A program made the translations under genes and the position numbers. The notes below the pieces were generated by a model. That model did not search any database, was not told the DNA's origin, and saw only the letters and a program-made list of their open reading frames with translations. Below, one piece after another: positions 33,439 to 41,486 of a DNA stretch of 64,000 bases (the first letter of the stretch is position 1; each line of letters begins with the position of its first letter). The stretch comes from Alphaproteobacteria bacterium (GTDB taxonomy: Bacteria > Pseudomonadota > Alphaproteobacteria > Geminicoccales > Geminicoccaceae), in contig JALUAG010000109.1 of the NCBI GenBank assembly GCA_027045875.1, positions 1 to 64,000 of the forward strand, written 5' to 3'.

Positions 33439-35205
33439 TCATGCCGCAGGGGCGAGCTCCGGCCCCGAGGCCTCCGCGAGGTCGCGCAGATCGCCGGCCA
33501 GATACTTGGCCCGCGCCGCGGCACGGCTGAGCTTGCCGGAGGTGGTGTAGGTGAGGCTGCGCGGGGGCGCCAGCACCACCTCGCAGTCGACCCCGGCGAC
33601 GCGGGACAGGACGGCCCGGATCTCGCGGCGGAAACGTTCCTGATCCGCCTTCTTGGCGAGCCGGCACTCGACCACCACCACCACCCGCTCGCCGTCCTCC
33701 TCGTCGGGCGCGGAAAAGGCGGCGACGTCGCCCGAGCGCACGCCGGGGATGTGCTCCACCGCCCATTCCAGGTCCTGGGGCCAGATGTTGCGGCCGCCGA
33801 GGATGATGAGATCCTTCGAGCGCCCGGTCACCACCAGCTCGCCGTCGACCGTGTACCCCATGTCGCCGGTCTCCAGCCAGCCGTCGGCGGTCAGGATCTC
33901 GGCCGAGGCCCGGGGATCGCGGAAGTAACCGGCCATCAGGCTCGGACCCTTGATGCGCACGCGGCCGATACGGCGGTCCGGCAGCGGCCGGCCGGCATCG
34001 TCGCGGATCTCCAGCCGGTAACCCGGCATCGGTCGGCCGCAGAAGACGAAGCGCCGGGCCGGGCGCCGATCCCCTTCGGCCAGGGCCAGGGCCAGCCGGT
34101 CCCGTTCGAGGGTGTCGCCGCGGGCCACGTGATCGACCCGGAGGCCCCGGCCCAGCGGGGCGAAGGTCACCGCCAGCGTGGCCTCGGCGAGACCGTAGCT
34201 GGCGAGGAAGGCGCGCGGATCGAAGCGGGCCGGCGCGAAGGTCTCGGCGAAGCGCAGGAGCGCGCTCTCGCGGATCATCTCGCCGCCGACGCCGGCCACC
34301 CGCCAGGCCCGCAGGTCGTAGCGGTCGACGCCGTTGTTGCCGGCGGCCCGCCGGGCGGCCAGCTCGTAGCCGAAGGTGGGGCTGAAGGAGATGGTCCCCC
34401 GCCGCTCGGAGAGGAGCTTGAGCCAGACCAGCGGCCGCCGGGCGAAGGCGGTGGTCTCCAGATAGTCGACGGTGATCTGGCTCATCACCGGTGTCAGGCA
34501 GCAGCCGACGAGGCCCATGTCGTGGTAGAGCGGCAGCCAGGAGACGCAGCGATCCTCGGGCCGCAGGGCGAGACCGTGGGCGGCGATGGCATGGGCGTTG
34601 GCGGCGATCGCCCGCTGGGTGACCAGCACGCCGCGGGGGAAGCTGGTGCTGCCCGAGGAGTACTGGATGTAGCAGGGTTCGGCGGCACCGAAGGGGGCGA
34701 AGGGACGGGCGCTCGGCGGCAGGGCCATGAGTTCGTCGACGGCGCAGACCTCGCGCACGGCGGTGCCGGCGGCCGCCTCCCGCAGGGTGGCGAGCAGCCC
34801 GTGGGAGGCGATCGCAAGATGGGCGTCGGCCGCCTTGAGCATGCCGTGGAGCCGCTCGACATAGGCCCGCCGGCCGCCGAAGTTGACCGCCAGCGGCAGC
34901 GGCACCGGGATCAGACCGGCGTATTGGCAGGCGAAGAAGGCGATCACGAAGTCGGGGCGGGTCTCGGCGATGACCGCCACCCGGTCGCCGCGCGCGACAC
35001 CCGCCCGCGGCAGGCGCTCGGCGAGCCGCCGGGCGCGTTCCCGCAGCTCGGCATAGGGGAGCACGGCCACGAGCTCCCCCCGCGGGGAGTGGAAGTTGAA
35101 GCCCGTCTCACCCCGGGCGGCGTAGTCGAGACCGTCCAGAAGCGTATCGAAACCGTCGACGCGAAAGGGCAGTGATCTGTTCGTCGTCGGCGTCGGATCG
35201 GTCAT
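33439..35205 (-). CDS. aasR: Acyl-ACP synthetase / fatty acyl-AMP ligase-like
   Basis: A 588-residue adenylate-forming enzyme. The P-loop motif YSSGSTSFPRG lies near residue 178, followed by the family core and, near 455, TGDMGY and VTGRSKDLIILGGRNIWPQDLE-type sequence, a pattern closer to fatty acyl-AMP ligases than to ordinary CoA ligases. It would activate a fatty acid and load it on AcpR, supplying acyl-ACP to Spt, as proposed for Caulobacter AasR. Its 5' side faces a 547-base regulatory spacer, making it the first gene of the aasR-cerR-acpR-spt operon. The start is well placed: a GGGGAGA element precedes the ATG. Confidence 0.87.
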   Translation of the reverse strand: MTDPTPTTNRSLPFRVDGFDTLLDGLDYAARGETGFNFHSPRGELVAVLPYAELRERARRLAERLPRAGVARGDRVAVIAETRPDFVIAFFACQYAGLIPVPLPLAVNFGGRRAYVERLHGMLKAADAHLAIASHGLLATLREAAAGTAVREVCAVDELMALPPSARPFAPFGAAEPCYIQYSSGSTSFPRGVLVTQRAIAANAHAIAAHGLALRPEDRCVSWLPLYHDMGLVGCCLTPVMSQITVDYLETTAFARRPLVWLKLLSERRGTISFSPTFGYELAARRAAGNNGVDRYDLRAWRVAGVGGEMIRESALLRFAETFAPARFDPRAFLASYGLAEATLAVTFAPLGRGLRVDHVARGDTLERDRLALALAEGDRRPARRFVFCGRPMPGYRLEIRDDAGRPLPDRRIGRVRIKGPSLMAGYFRDPRASAEILTADGWLETGDMGYTVDGELVVTGRSKDLIILGGRNIWPQDLEWAVEHIPGVRSGDVAAFSAPDEEDGERVVVVVECRLAKKADQERFRREIRAVLSRVAGVDCEVVLAPPRSLTYTTSGKLSRAAARAKYLAGDLRDLAEASGPELAPAA

Positions 35206-35469
35206 CCATCTCTCCCCGTACCCCGGACCTCGTCTGTGCCGGTCGCGGTTTCGATCTCTGTCGCAGCCAATCTCGGGCGACCCGCAATCCTCAAGTCAGT
35301 TTCGGACCGCATTCCCGGCAGCTCCCGCGGGACGTTCTCCGCGTCCCGCCCGCCGCCGTTCCGGTCCGGGGTTCTCCCACTCCCCGACGTCGCGGATCCC
35401 TGCATGCCATTTTCCGCCGAGATCCGGCGAAACTCTAGCCACCGGAATCCGCTGTCTCTACTCACGTTG

Positions 35470-35498
35470 TGTTACAGATTGTTACACCGGCTGTAACA
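35470..35498. promoter_or_regulatory. Operator-like repeat TGTTACA / TGTAACA
   Basis: TGTTACA occurs at 35470-35476 and 35480-35486, ten bases apart, and its inverse TGTAACA at 35492-35498. The last two form a perfect 7-5-7 inverted repeat. The set overlaps the best candidate promoter of the ceramide operon, as a repressor or activator site would. I do not recognise the binding protein. Confidence 0.5.
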
Positions 35499-35529
35499 AG
35501 CAGCGCTTCAAGCCGCAAGGGCAAGGTTT

Positions 35530-35544
35530 TCACCCGCAGGGTGA
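35530..35544. promoter_or_regulatory. Inverted repeat TCACCC-N3-GGGTGA
   Basis: A perfect 6-3-6 inverted repeat just before a TATAGGCTAAT stretch that may be a -10 region for the plus-strand hydrolase gene. It could be an operator or a small hairpin in the leader. No regulator is assigned. Confidence 0.35.
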
Positions 35545-35752
35545 TTTCGTATAGGCTAATGTTACCGCCGACTCCGAAGCGGCGGCCCGCCACCGGCCCC
35601 GGACCGGCGGCCACGGACTGCGATATTGCGTCGCAGCACCGGCCGTCCGGCGCCGTCCCGGCACCCGCGCCGAACCCTTGCCGTCGCCGCCCCGGCGATC
35701 GATGATCGGGGCGGCGCCCCGGTCGGATTTCGCAGAAGAGGGAGGACCCGTC

Positions 35753-36442
35753 ATGAAGCTCACCTGGCTCGGTCACGCCGCCTTCCACCTCGAGCTCGGC
35801 GGCCGCAGCATCCTGATCGATCCCTTCTGGACCGGCAATCCGAAATTCCCGCAGGGCTACGAGGACGGGCTGTCGCAGGTGGACGCCATCGTCGTCACCC
35901 ACGGCCACGAGGACCATCTCGGCGATACCGTCCGGCTGGCCAGGAAGTACGACGCCACGGTGATCGCCCAGTACGAGATCTGCATGTGGGTGAACGGCCA
36001 GGGGGTCGAGAAGCTGCAGCCGATGAACACCGGCGGCGCCATCCTCGAGGGCGGGATCCGCTACGTGATGGTGCCGGCCTTCCACAGTTCGGCCATCATC
36101 CGCGACGGCACGCCGGTGACGATGGGCGATCCCGCCGGCTTCGTGATCCAGGGCGAGGACTGGAGCATCTATCACGCCGGCGACACCGCCCTGTTCTCGG
36201 ACATGGCGCTCATCCAGCGGCTCTACCGGCCCCGCGTCGGCCTCATTCCGATCGGCGACCGCTTCACCATGGGGCCAGAGACCGCGGCCGTCGCCTGCAA
36301 CGAGTTCCTCGACCTCGAACTCGTCGTACCCATCCACTGGGGCACCTTCGATCTGCTGTCCGGGGATCCCGAGGATTTCCGGCGGCGGGTGACCTGCGGC
36401 GAGGTGCGGATCCTGGCGCCTGGCGAGACCCTCGAGCGCTGA
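35753..36442 (+). CDS. UPF0173-type metal-dependent hydrolase (MBL fold)
   Basis: A 229-residue metallo-beta-lactamase-fold hydrolase of the UPF0173 group. The zinc-binding signature THGHEDHLGD is near residue 47, AFHSS near 109, the bridging Asp in HAGDT near 142 and the last His in IPIHWGTF near 197 (here VPIHWGTF). The N terminus MKLTWLGHAAF is typical. Start is the ATG at 35753 behind GGGAGGA. The substrate of this family is unknown. It diverges from the ceramide operon across the repeat-bearing spacer and converges on the CNNM/CBS gene with 18 bases between stops. Confidence 0.87.
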   Translation: MKLTWLGHAAFHLELGGRSILIDPFWTGNPKFPQGYEDGLSQVDAIVVTHGHEDHLGDTVRLARKYDATVIAQYEICMWVNGQGVEKLQPMNTGGAILEGGIRYVMVPAFHSSAIIRDGTPVTMGDPAGFVIQGEDWSIYHAGDTALFSDMALIQRLYRPRVGLIPIGDRFTMGPETAAVACNEFLDLELVVPIHWGTFDLLSGDPEDFRRRVTCGEVRILAPGETLER

Positions 36443-36460
36443 GCCGGCCGCCGGCGCGAC

Positions 36461-37795
36461 CTACGTCCCGGACGGCGAGCCGCCGCCGACCGCGGTCTCG
36501 AGGGGGCGGACCCGCAGGAGCGTGAGCTGGTGCCGCTGGCGGCGCAGCACCTCGAACTCGAAGCCGTCGAAGACGAAGCGCTCGCCGGGTTCGGGGATGC
36601 GTTCGGCCTCGGCGATCACGAGACCGGCCACCGTCGCCGCCTCCTCCTCCGGCAGCCTCCAGTCCATGCGCCGGTTGAGGTCGCGCACCGTGACCCGTCC
36701 CTCGACCAGCACGCTGCCGTCCGCCTCCACCTGGATGCCGGCGGTCTCGACGTCGCGCTCGTCGACGATCTCGCCGACGATCTCCTCGAGGACGTCTTCG
36801 AGGGTCACGAGCCCGAGCAGGCTGCCGTATTCGTCCACCACGAGCGCGAGGTGCTCGCGCCGCCTGCGGAATGCGAGCAGCTGATGGAGCAGGGAGGTGG
36901 TCTCGGGGATGAACCAGGGCGGGCTCGCGAGGCGCTCGAGGTCGAGTTCGGCGGTCTCCGGCCCCGCACGCCAGGCTGCCGCCAGCACGTCCTTGGCGTG
37001 GATCACGCCGATGATCCGGTCGGGCTCGCCGCGCCAGATGGGAAAGCGGCTGTAGGGGCTGCTGGCGATCGTCTCGACCACCTCGGCCAGCGGCCGATCG
37101 GCGTCGATGGTCACCATCTGGCGGCGATGCGTCATCACCTCCCGCACCTCGACCTCCGAGAGGTCGAGGATGGCGTCCAGCATGTCCCGTTCCTGCTTGA
37201 GCATGGCTCCGTGCCGGTGGGAGGCGAGGATGAGACCCCGCAGCTCGTCGGCGGTCGGCACCTCGATGTGCGGCGAGCGGTCGAGGCCGAGGACATGGAG
37301 GATGGAGCGGACGGCGCGGCTGAGCAGCCAGTTCAGGGGAAACAGCAGGAGGTAGAAGCCGTGCAGGGGGATCGAGGCCCACAGGGAGATCTTCTCCGCA
37401 TGGCGGATGGCGATCGTCTTGGGCACCTGCTCGCCGATCACGATGTGCATCGAAGAGAAGGCGAGGAAGCCGACGAGGAAGGCCGTCGCCTTCAGGGTCT
37501 GATCGCCGAGGCCCACCACCGCGAACGCGGGCTCGAGGAGGCTCGCGACGAACGGCTCGCCGACCCACCCCAGACCCAGCGCGCTCATCGTGTTGCCGAG
37601 CTGGCAGGCGGCCAGATAGGAATCGATCCGCTGAACGATGTGGTTGGCGAGGCGCGCCCGCAGGGAACCGCTTTCGGCCAGCTGCTGCATCCGCACCGGC
37701 CGGACCTTGACCATCGCGAACTCGGCGGCCACGAACATGCCGTTGGCCGCCAGCAGCAGCACGACGAGAAGGACGGTCACCAGCACATCGACCAT
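36461..37795 (-). CDS. Hemolysin-family CNNM/CBS/CorC membrane protein
   Basis: A 444-residue protein of the HlyC/CorC family. The CNNM domain with about four transmembrane helices covers residues 1-195, including the conserved LAACQLGNTMSALGLGW region; two CBS domains lie near 215-340 and a CorC_HlyC domain at 355-435. Eukaryotic and bacterial relatives take part in Mg2+/Co2+ efflux; despite the family name it is not a haemolysin. It is the third gene of an aroK-aroB-CNNM run, an order common in Rhodospirillales, 70 bases after aroB. The C-terminal domain may sense or bind the ion or nucleotide. Confidence 0.88.
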   Translation of the reverse strand: MVDVLVTVLLVVLLLAANGMFVAAEFAMVKVRPVRMQQLAESGSLRARLANHIVQRIDSYLAACQLGNTMSALGLGWVGEPFVASLLEPAFAVVGLGDQTLKATAFLVGFLAFSSMHIVIGEQVPKTIAIRHAEKISLWASIPLHGFYLLLFPLNWLLSRAVRSILHVLGLDRSPHIEVPTADELRGLILASHRHGAMLKQERDMLDAILDLSEVEVREVMTHRRQMVTIDADRPLAEVVETIASSPYSRFPIWRGEPDRIIGVIHAKDVLAAAWRAGPETAELDLERLASPPWFIPETTSLLHQLLAFRRRREHLALVVDEYGSLLGLVTLEDVLEEIVGEIVDERDVETAGIQVEADGSVLVEGRVTVRDLNRRMDWRLPEEEAATVAGLVIAEAERIPEPGERFVFDGFEFEVLRRQRHQLTLLRVRPLETAVGGGSPSGT

Positions 37796-37865
37796 CCGTC
37801 GGTTCCCTCGCCGGACGACCGGAGGGGCAGCGGCCCTCGGTGGTCTTCTTCCTGCATCGTCGGTC

Positions 37866-38975
37866 TCAGTCCGCGGCCAGGAGCTCGAGCAGCACGTCCG
37901 TCCGCACCGCCTCCGTCAGCATGGCCTCGCCGATGCCCCGCCAGAGCACGAAGCGCAGGCGGCCGGCGGCGATCTTCTTGTCGTGCCGCATGCTCGCGAG
38001 CAGCGCCTCGGGGGCGAAGGCGAGGTCGCGGTCGCGCGGCGACACGGGAAGCCCGACCGTCTCGAGATGGCGGCGCAGACGCCGCGTATCGGCCTCGGGA
38101 GCGAGCCCGAGGCGGGCCGAGAGCGAGGCCGCCCTGACCATGCCGATGGCCACCGCCTCGCCGTGCAGCAGCCGCGAGCCGTACCCCGCCAGAGCCTCGT
38201 AGGCATGGGCGAAGGTATGGCCGAAATTGAGAAGGGCCCGTTCGCCGCTCTCCTCGCGTTCGTCGCGGGCGACGATCTCGGCCTTGATCTCGAGGGCGCG
38301 GCGGACGGCCCGCACCCGCGCGCCGGGATCGCCCGCGAGCAGGGCGGGACCGTGCGCCTCGAGCCAGGCGAAGAAGGCGGCATCGCGGATGCAGCCGTAT
38401 TTCACGATCTCGGCGTAGCCCGCCCGCAGCTCCCGCGCCGGCAGGCTGTCGAGCACCGAGACGTCGACGACGACCGCCCGCGGCTGCTTGAACGCGCCCA
38501 CGAGGTTCTTGCCGTGGCGGGTGTTGATGCCGGTCTTGCCACCCACCGCGCTGTCCACCTGGGCGAGCAGGGTGGTCGGGATCTGCACGTAGTCCACGCC
38601 GCGCAGCACGACGGCGGCGGCAAAGCCGGCGAGATCGCCCACGACGCCGCCGCCCAAAGCGAGGATGGCCGAGTGCCGCTCGATGCCCCGTTCGAGCAGG
38701 GCCTCGATCAGCCGTTCGAGACCGGCGAAGCTCTTGCTCGATTCTCCCGCCGGGACCGGCAGGGTCTCGACGGCGAGGCCGGCCTCGCCGAGGCCGGCCG
38801 ACAGGCGTGCCGGATGGGGGGTCGCCAAGAGACCGGCGTCGGTGACCAGGAACACCCGCGGTGTGCGCAGCAGAGGGGCGATCAGCTCTCCGGCCCGCTC
38901 CAGCAGACCCGCACCCAGATGGATCGGGTAGCTGCGATCGCCGAGGCGGACGACGAGCGCGGGTTCGTCGCTCAT
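37866..38975 (-). CDS. aroB: 3-dehydroquinate synthase
   Basis: A 369-residue NAD+ and metal-dependent enzyme that converts DAHP to 3-dehydroquinate in the shikimate pathway. Landmarks are GGGVVGDLAGFAAA near residue 102, the substrate block DSAVGGKTGIN near 137, metal ligands in HTFAHA and GEAVAIGM (His and Glu near 250-275), and KYGCIRD. The ATG at 38975 overlaps the aroK stop codon (ATGA), so the two shikimate genes are translationally coupled. Length and motifs are those of a normal active enzyme. Confidence 0.96.
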   Translation of the reverse strand: MSDEPALVVRLGDRSYPIHLGAGLLERAGELIAPLLRTPRVFLVTDAGLLATPHPARLSAGLGEAGLAVETLPVPAGESSKSFAGLERLIEALLERGIERHSAILALGGGVVGDLAGFAAAVVLRGVDYVQIPTTLLAQVDSAVGGKTGINTRHGKNLVGAFKQPRAVVVDVSVLDSLPARELRAGYAEIVKYGCIRDAAFFAWLEAHGPALLAGDPGARVRAVRRALEIKAEIVARDEREESGERALLNFGHTFAHAYEALAGYGSRLLHGEAVAIGMVRAASLSARLGLAPEADTRRLRRHLETVGLPVSPRDRDLAFAPEALLASMRHDKKIAAGRLRFVLWRGIGEAMLTEAVRTDVLLELLAAD

Positions 38976-39547
38976 GACCGGCGGGCCCGGTCCGCCAGCA
39001 GATCCCGGATCCGCGTCACCACCACCTCCACCGGCTGCTCGCCGGTGTCCACCACGAGATCGGCTTCGGCGTAGAGCGGATAGCGCTCCTCCATGAGCCG
39101 GCGCAGCACCCGGCGGGGATCCTCCTTGGCTAGCAGCGGCCGGGCGTGGCGCCGTCGCTCGGTGCGGCGCAGCAGCGTCTCCAGATCCGCCCGCAGCCAG
39201 ATTGAGACGGCACCCTCCTTGACGAGGCGCCGCACCTCGGGATCCACGAAGGCGCCGCCACCGAGCGCGAGCACGCCCGGCGGATCGCGCATCAGGCGGG
39301 CGATCACCCGCCGCTCGAGATCGCGGAACGCGGCCTCGCCGTACACCTCGAAGATGTCGGGAATGCCCATCCCGGCGGCGGCGGCGATCTCCTCGTCGGC
39401 ATCGCAGAAGGAGACCCCGAGCAGCCGCGCGAGCCGCCGTCCGACCACCGTCTTGCCGGCTCCCATGAGACCCACGAGCACGACCGGCCACGCCCTCGCC
39501 CGCGGGGGTGCGGCGGTCGCTTCGGCATCGGGGACGAGCTCGGACAT
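38972..39547 (-). CDS. aroK: Shikimate kinase
   Basis: A 191-residue kinase that phosphorylates shikimate. The P-loop GLMGAGKT occupies residues 26-33, the DADEEI motif near 51 binds Mg2+ and shikimate, the FRDLE region near 74 contains a substrate arginine, and ALGGGAF near 96 is the family glycine block. About 18 extra residues precede the core. Start is the ATG at 39547, giving the family length. It is the first gene of the aroK-aroB-CNNM run and diverges from the small membrane protein gene across 130 bases. Confidence 0.95.
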   Translation of the reverse strand: MSELVPDAEATAAPPRARAWPVVLVGLMGAGKTVVGRRLARLLGVSFCDADEEIAAAAGMGIPDIFEVYGEAAFRDLERRVIARLMRDPPGVLALGGGAFVDPEVRRLVKEGAVSIWLRADLETLLRRTERRRHARPLLAKEDPRRVLRRLMEERYPLYAEADLVVDTGEQPVEVVVTRIRDLLADRARRS

Positions 39548-39677
39548 CGGGCGCGTTGCAACTCCATCCTGCCACCGATATAAACCGTCGCCGAGACGCG
39601 GACGCAACCCTTCGTCCCGGCAATGGGTTCCCGGCACGGCGGTGCCTGCCTGTCGGGACCCATCCGGTTCGGGGATT

Positions 39678-39818
39678 ATGGGCAGCTTCAGCCGAATTCT
39701 GATCCTCCTCGCCGTCGTCCTCCTCCTCGGTGGCCTCATCTTCGTCGTCACCTGGGACATCCCGCCGCCCACACGGCAGGTCGAGACGGTGATCCCGGAC
39801 GAACGCCTGCCGCGCTGA
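39678..39818 (+). CDS. 46-residue single-span membrane peptide
   Basis: A short gene, ATG at 39678 to a stop at 39818. The product has one strong transmembrane helix (about residues 6-25, ILILLAVVLLLGGLIFVVTW) and a short tail with PPPTRQVE. It lies upstream of xerD and divergent from aroK; I recall similar small proteins in the same place in other Rhodospirillales, which supports it as real, though its function is unknown. The next gene begins 12 bases later, so it probably leads the operon. It is easily missed because of its size. Confidence 0.7.
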   Translation: MGSFSRILILLAVVLLLGGLIFVVTWDIPPPTRQVETVIPDERLPR

Positions 39819-39830
39819 GCGGGCACCGTC

Positions 39831-41486
39831 ATGCCGATCCGTCCGCTCCTTCTGGCCCTGGCCGTCCTTCTCGCGGCATCCGCGGCAGGCGGCCAGGAGA
39901 CCCCCCGCCGCCTGCTGCCACCCGCCGCGCCGCAACCGCCGGAGACGGCATCGCAGCCGGCACCGCCGTCTGCCGCGACCGAGCCGCCCATCCGCAGCGA
40001 GGCCATCGGCGCGCCCTCCCTCTCCACGGTCGGTCTCGGCAGACCCGCCTTCGGCTTCGCGGGGCCGCTCTGGCCCGATGCCGACCCCGAACGCCTGCTG
40101 GCGCTGTTCGAGCGGCTGCCCGAACGCCTGGCGCTGCCGGCCCTGCGCGAGCTCGCCCGGCGGCTGCTGACCGTGCCCGGACCACCGATCGACAACGGGC
40201 TCGCGCTGCTGCTGGCCCGGGCCCGCACCCTCGAGCATATCGGCGATCCGCGTCTGGCGGCGGAACTGCTGGCCGCCCCCGGCGAGGCAGAGGGGCGGGC
40301 GATGCGCGAGGAGAACGCCCTCGTGGCGTTGGCCGCTGCCGGCCGCAGCGCCGAGGCCTGCGCACTCGCCGAAGGGGCCGCCGACGAGGCCGTCCGCCTC
40401 GCGGCGGTGCGCATCGTCTGCGCTCTGCGGGCGGGGGATGCCGGTCTCGCCGGCCTGCGTCTCGAGCTCGCCCGCGAGCGCGGTCTCGTCTTCACCCCCG
40501 ACTTCCTCGCCATGCTGGAGGCGGCGCGGGCCGGCCGGCCGCTGTCGGTGACCCTGCCCACCGCCGTCGAACGTCCGGCCGTCCTGCTGCTGATCGCCGG
40601 TCTGCCGGTGGGGGAGGCACGGGTGGAGGGCGAGCTCGCCGCCGATCCGGCGATGCTCGCGGCACTGGCGCGCAACCCGCGGACGCCGGCCCGCATCCGG
40701 CTGCGTGCGGCCGAGGCCGCGGCCGCCGCGGGCTGGCTGGACGCCGACGGCCTGCGCGGCGTCTATCTCGAGGCCGCCACGGAAGGCGATCCCTCGCGCG
40801 CGGGCGAGCGGGCGGGGCTCGTGGCGCGGCTCGCCGCCGAGACGGTACCGGCCGCCCGGGCGGCGCTCCTGGTGGAGGCGGTGGAGGCGCGGGCGGCGGG
40901 CATCGAGCGGCTCTACTGGCTGCGGGTGCTCGCTCCCTACGCCCGCACCCTGATCCCCGATCCGGCCCTCGACTGGGCCGCGGAGGCGGTACTGCTCGGC
41001 CTGCTGGCGGCGGGAGAGACCGCCACCGTCGCGGACTGGGCGGCGCTCCTCGAGCGGCGGGTGGAGGCGACCGGCGAGGGGCGACCGGCCCGGGCGCGCA
41101 TCGCCCGCCTGCTGGCGCTCGCCGGTCTGCGGCCGCTGCCGCCGGAGCTCGGGATGCCGGACGATCGCCGGCGCCTGCTGTTCGCCACCCTGGCCGAGGG
41201 GCTCGGCCTCAGCCTGCCGCCGGCGGACGGGGTGTGGCTGCTGGCGAACGAGGTCACGGGTGCCGCCGAGGCGCCGCCCCTGTTCCTGTGGCTGGAGCTC
41301 GAGGCGGCGCGCGATGAGGGTCGGGCGGGCGAGGGGCTGCTCGCGGCCCTGGCGCTGCTCGGCGATGCGCCGGAGGGCGCGGCACCGCTCGCGCTGTGGC
41401 AGGCCCTGCGCGGCCTCGTCGCCCTGGGCGAGGAGGCGACGGCGCGGGCGGCGGCGGTCGAGCTCGCCCTCGTCTGGCGGCTGTGA
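39831..41486 (+). CDS. Secreted alpha-helical protein of unknown function
   Basis: A 551-residue protein with a signal peptide (residues 1-19, hydrophobic LLLALAVLLAASAA) followed by a Pro-rich linker to about residue 60. The rest is strikingly rich in Ala, Leu, Arg and Glu with a helical-hairpin rhythm, like a TPR or HEAT-style solenoid. No catalytic motif is visible. Similar Ala-rich proteins sit before xerD in related genomes. The stop overlaps the xerD start (TGATG), so translation is coupled. Expected location is the periplasm. Function not recognised. Confidence 0.78.
   Translation: MPIRPLLLALAVLLAASAAGGQETPRRLLPPAAPQPPETASQPAPPSAATEPPIRSEAIGAPSLSTVGLGRPAFGFAGPLWPDADPERLLALFERLPERLALPALRELARRLLTVPGPPIDNGLALLLARARTLEHIGDPRLAAELLAAPGEAEGRAMREENALVALAAAGRSAEACALAEGAADEAVRLAAVRIVCALRAGDAGLAGLRLELARERGLVFTPDFLAMLEAARAGRPLSVTLPTAVERPAVLLLIAGLPVGEARVEGELAADPAMLAALARNPRTPARIRLRAAEAAAAAGWLDADGLRGVYLEAATEGDPSRAGERAGLVARLAAETVPAARAALLVEAVEARAAGIERLYWLRVLAPYARTLIPDPALDWAAEAVLLGLLAAGETATVADWAALLERRVEATGEGRPARARIARLLALAGLRPLPPELGMPDDRRRLLFATLAEGLGLSLPPADGVWLLANEVTGAAEAPPLFLWLELEAARDEGRAGEGLLAALALLGDAPEGAAPLALWQALRGLVALGEEATARAAAVELALVWRL

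Larger units (their letters stand above)
35206..35752. other. 547-base regulatory spacer upstream of the ceramide operon
   Basis: No convincing gene is present; short frames here lack family features. The half next to 35460-35570 is AT-richer and holds two inverted repeats, TGTTACA-N5-TGTAACA and TCACCC-N3-GGGTGA. On the minus strand TTGTTA-N17-TGTAAC (35497 to about 35469) could be the aasR promoter; on the plus strand TATAGGCTAAT near 35550 could serve the MBL hydrolase. The 260 bases between the repeats and aasR suggest a long 5' leader. Confidence 0.5.

Noticed and set aside
35202-35465. An 87-codon frame in the ceramide operon spacer
   Set aside because: Composition is low-complexity with no hydrophobic core, recognisable motif or ribosome binding site.
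35470-35498. PhoB box or PpsR/CrtJ site
   Set aside because: The direct repeat period is 10 rather than 11 and lacks CTGTCAT; the TGT-ACA spacing is 11 or 13 rather than 12.
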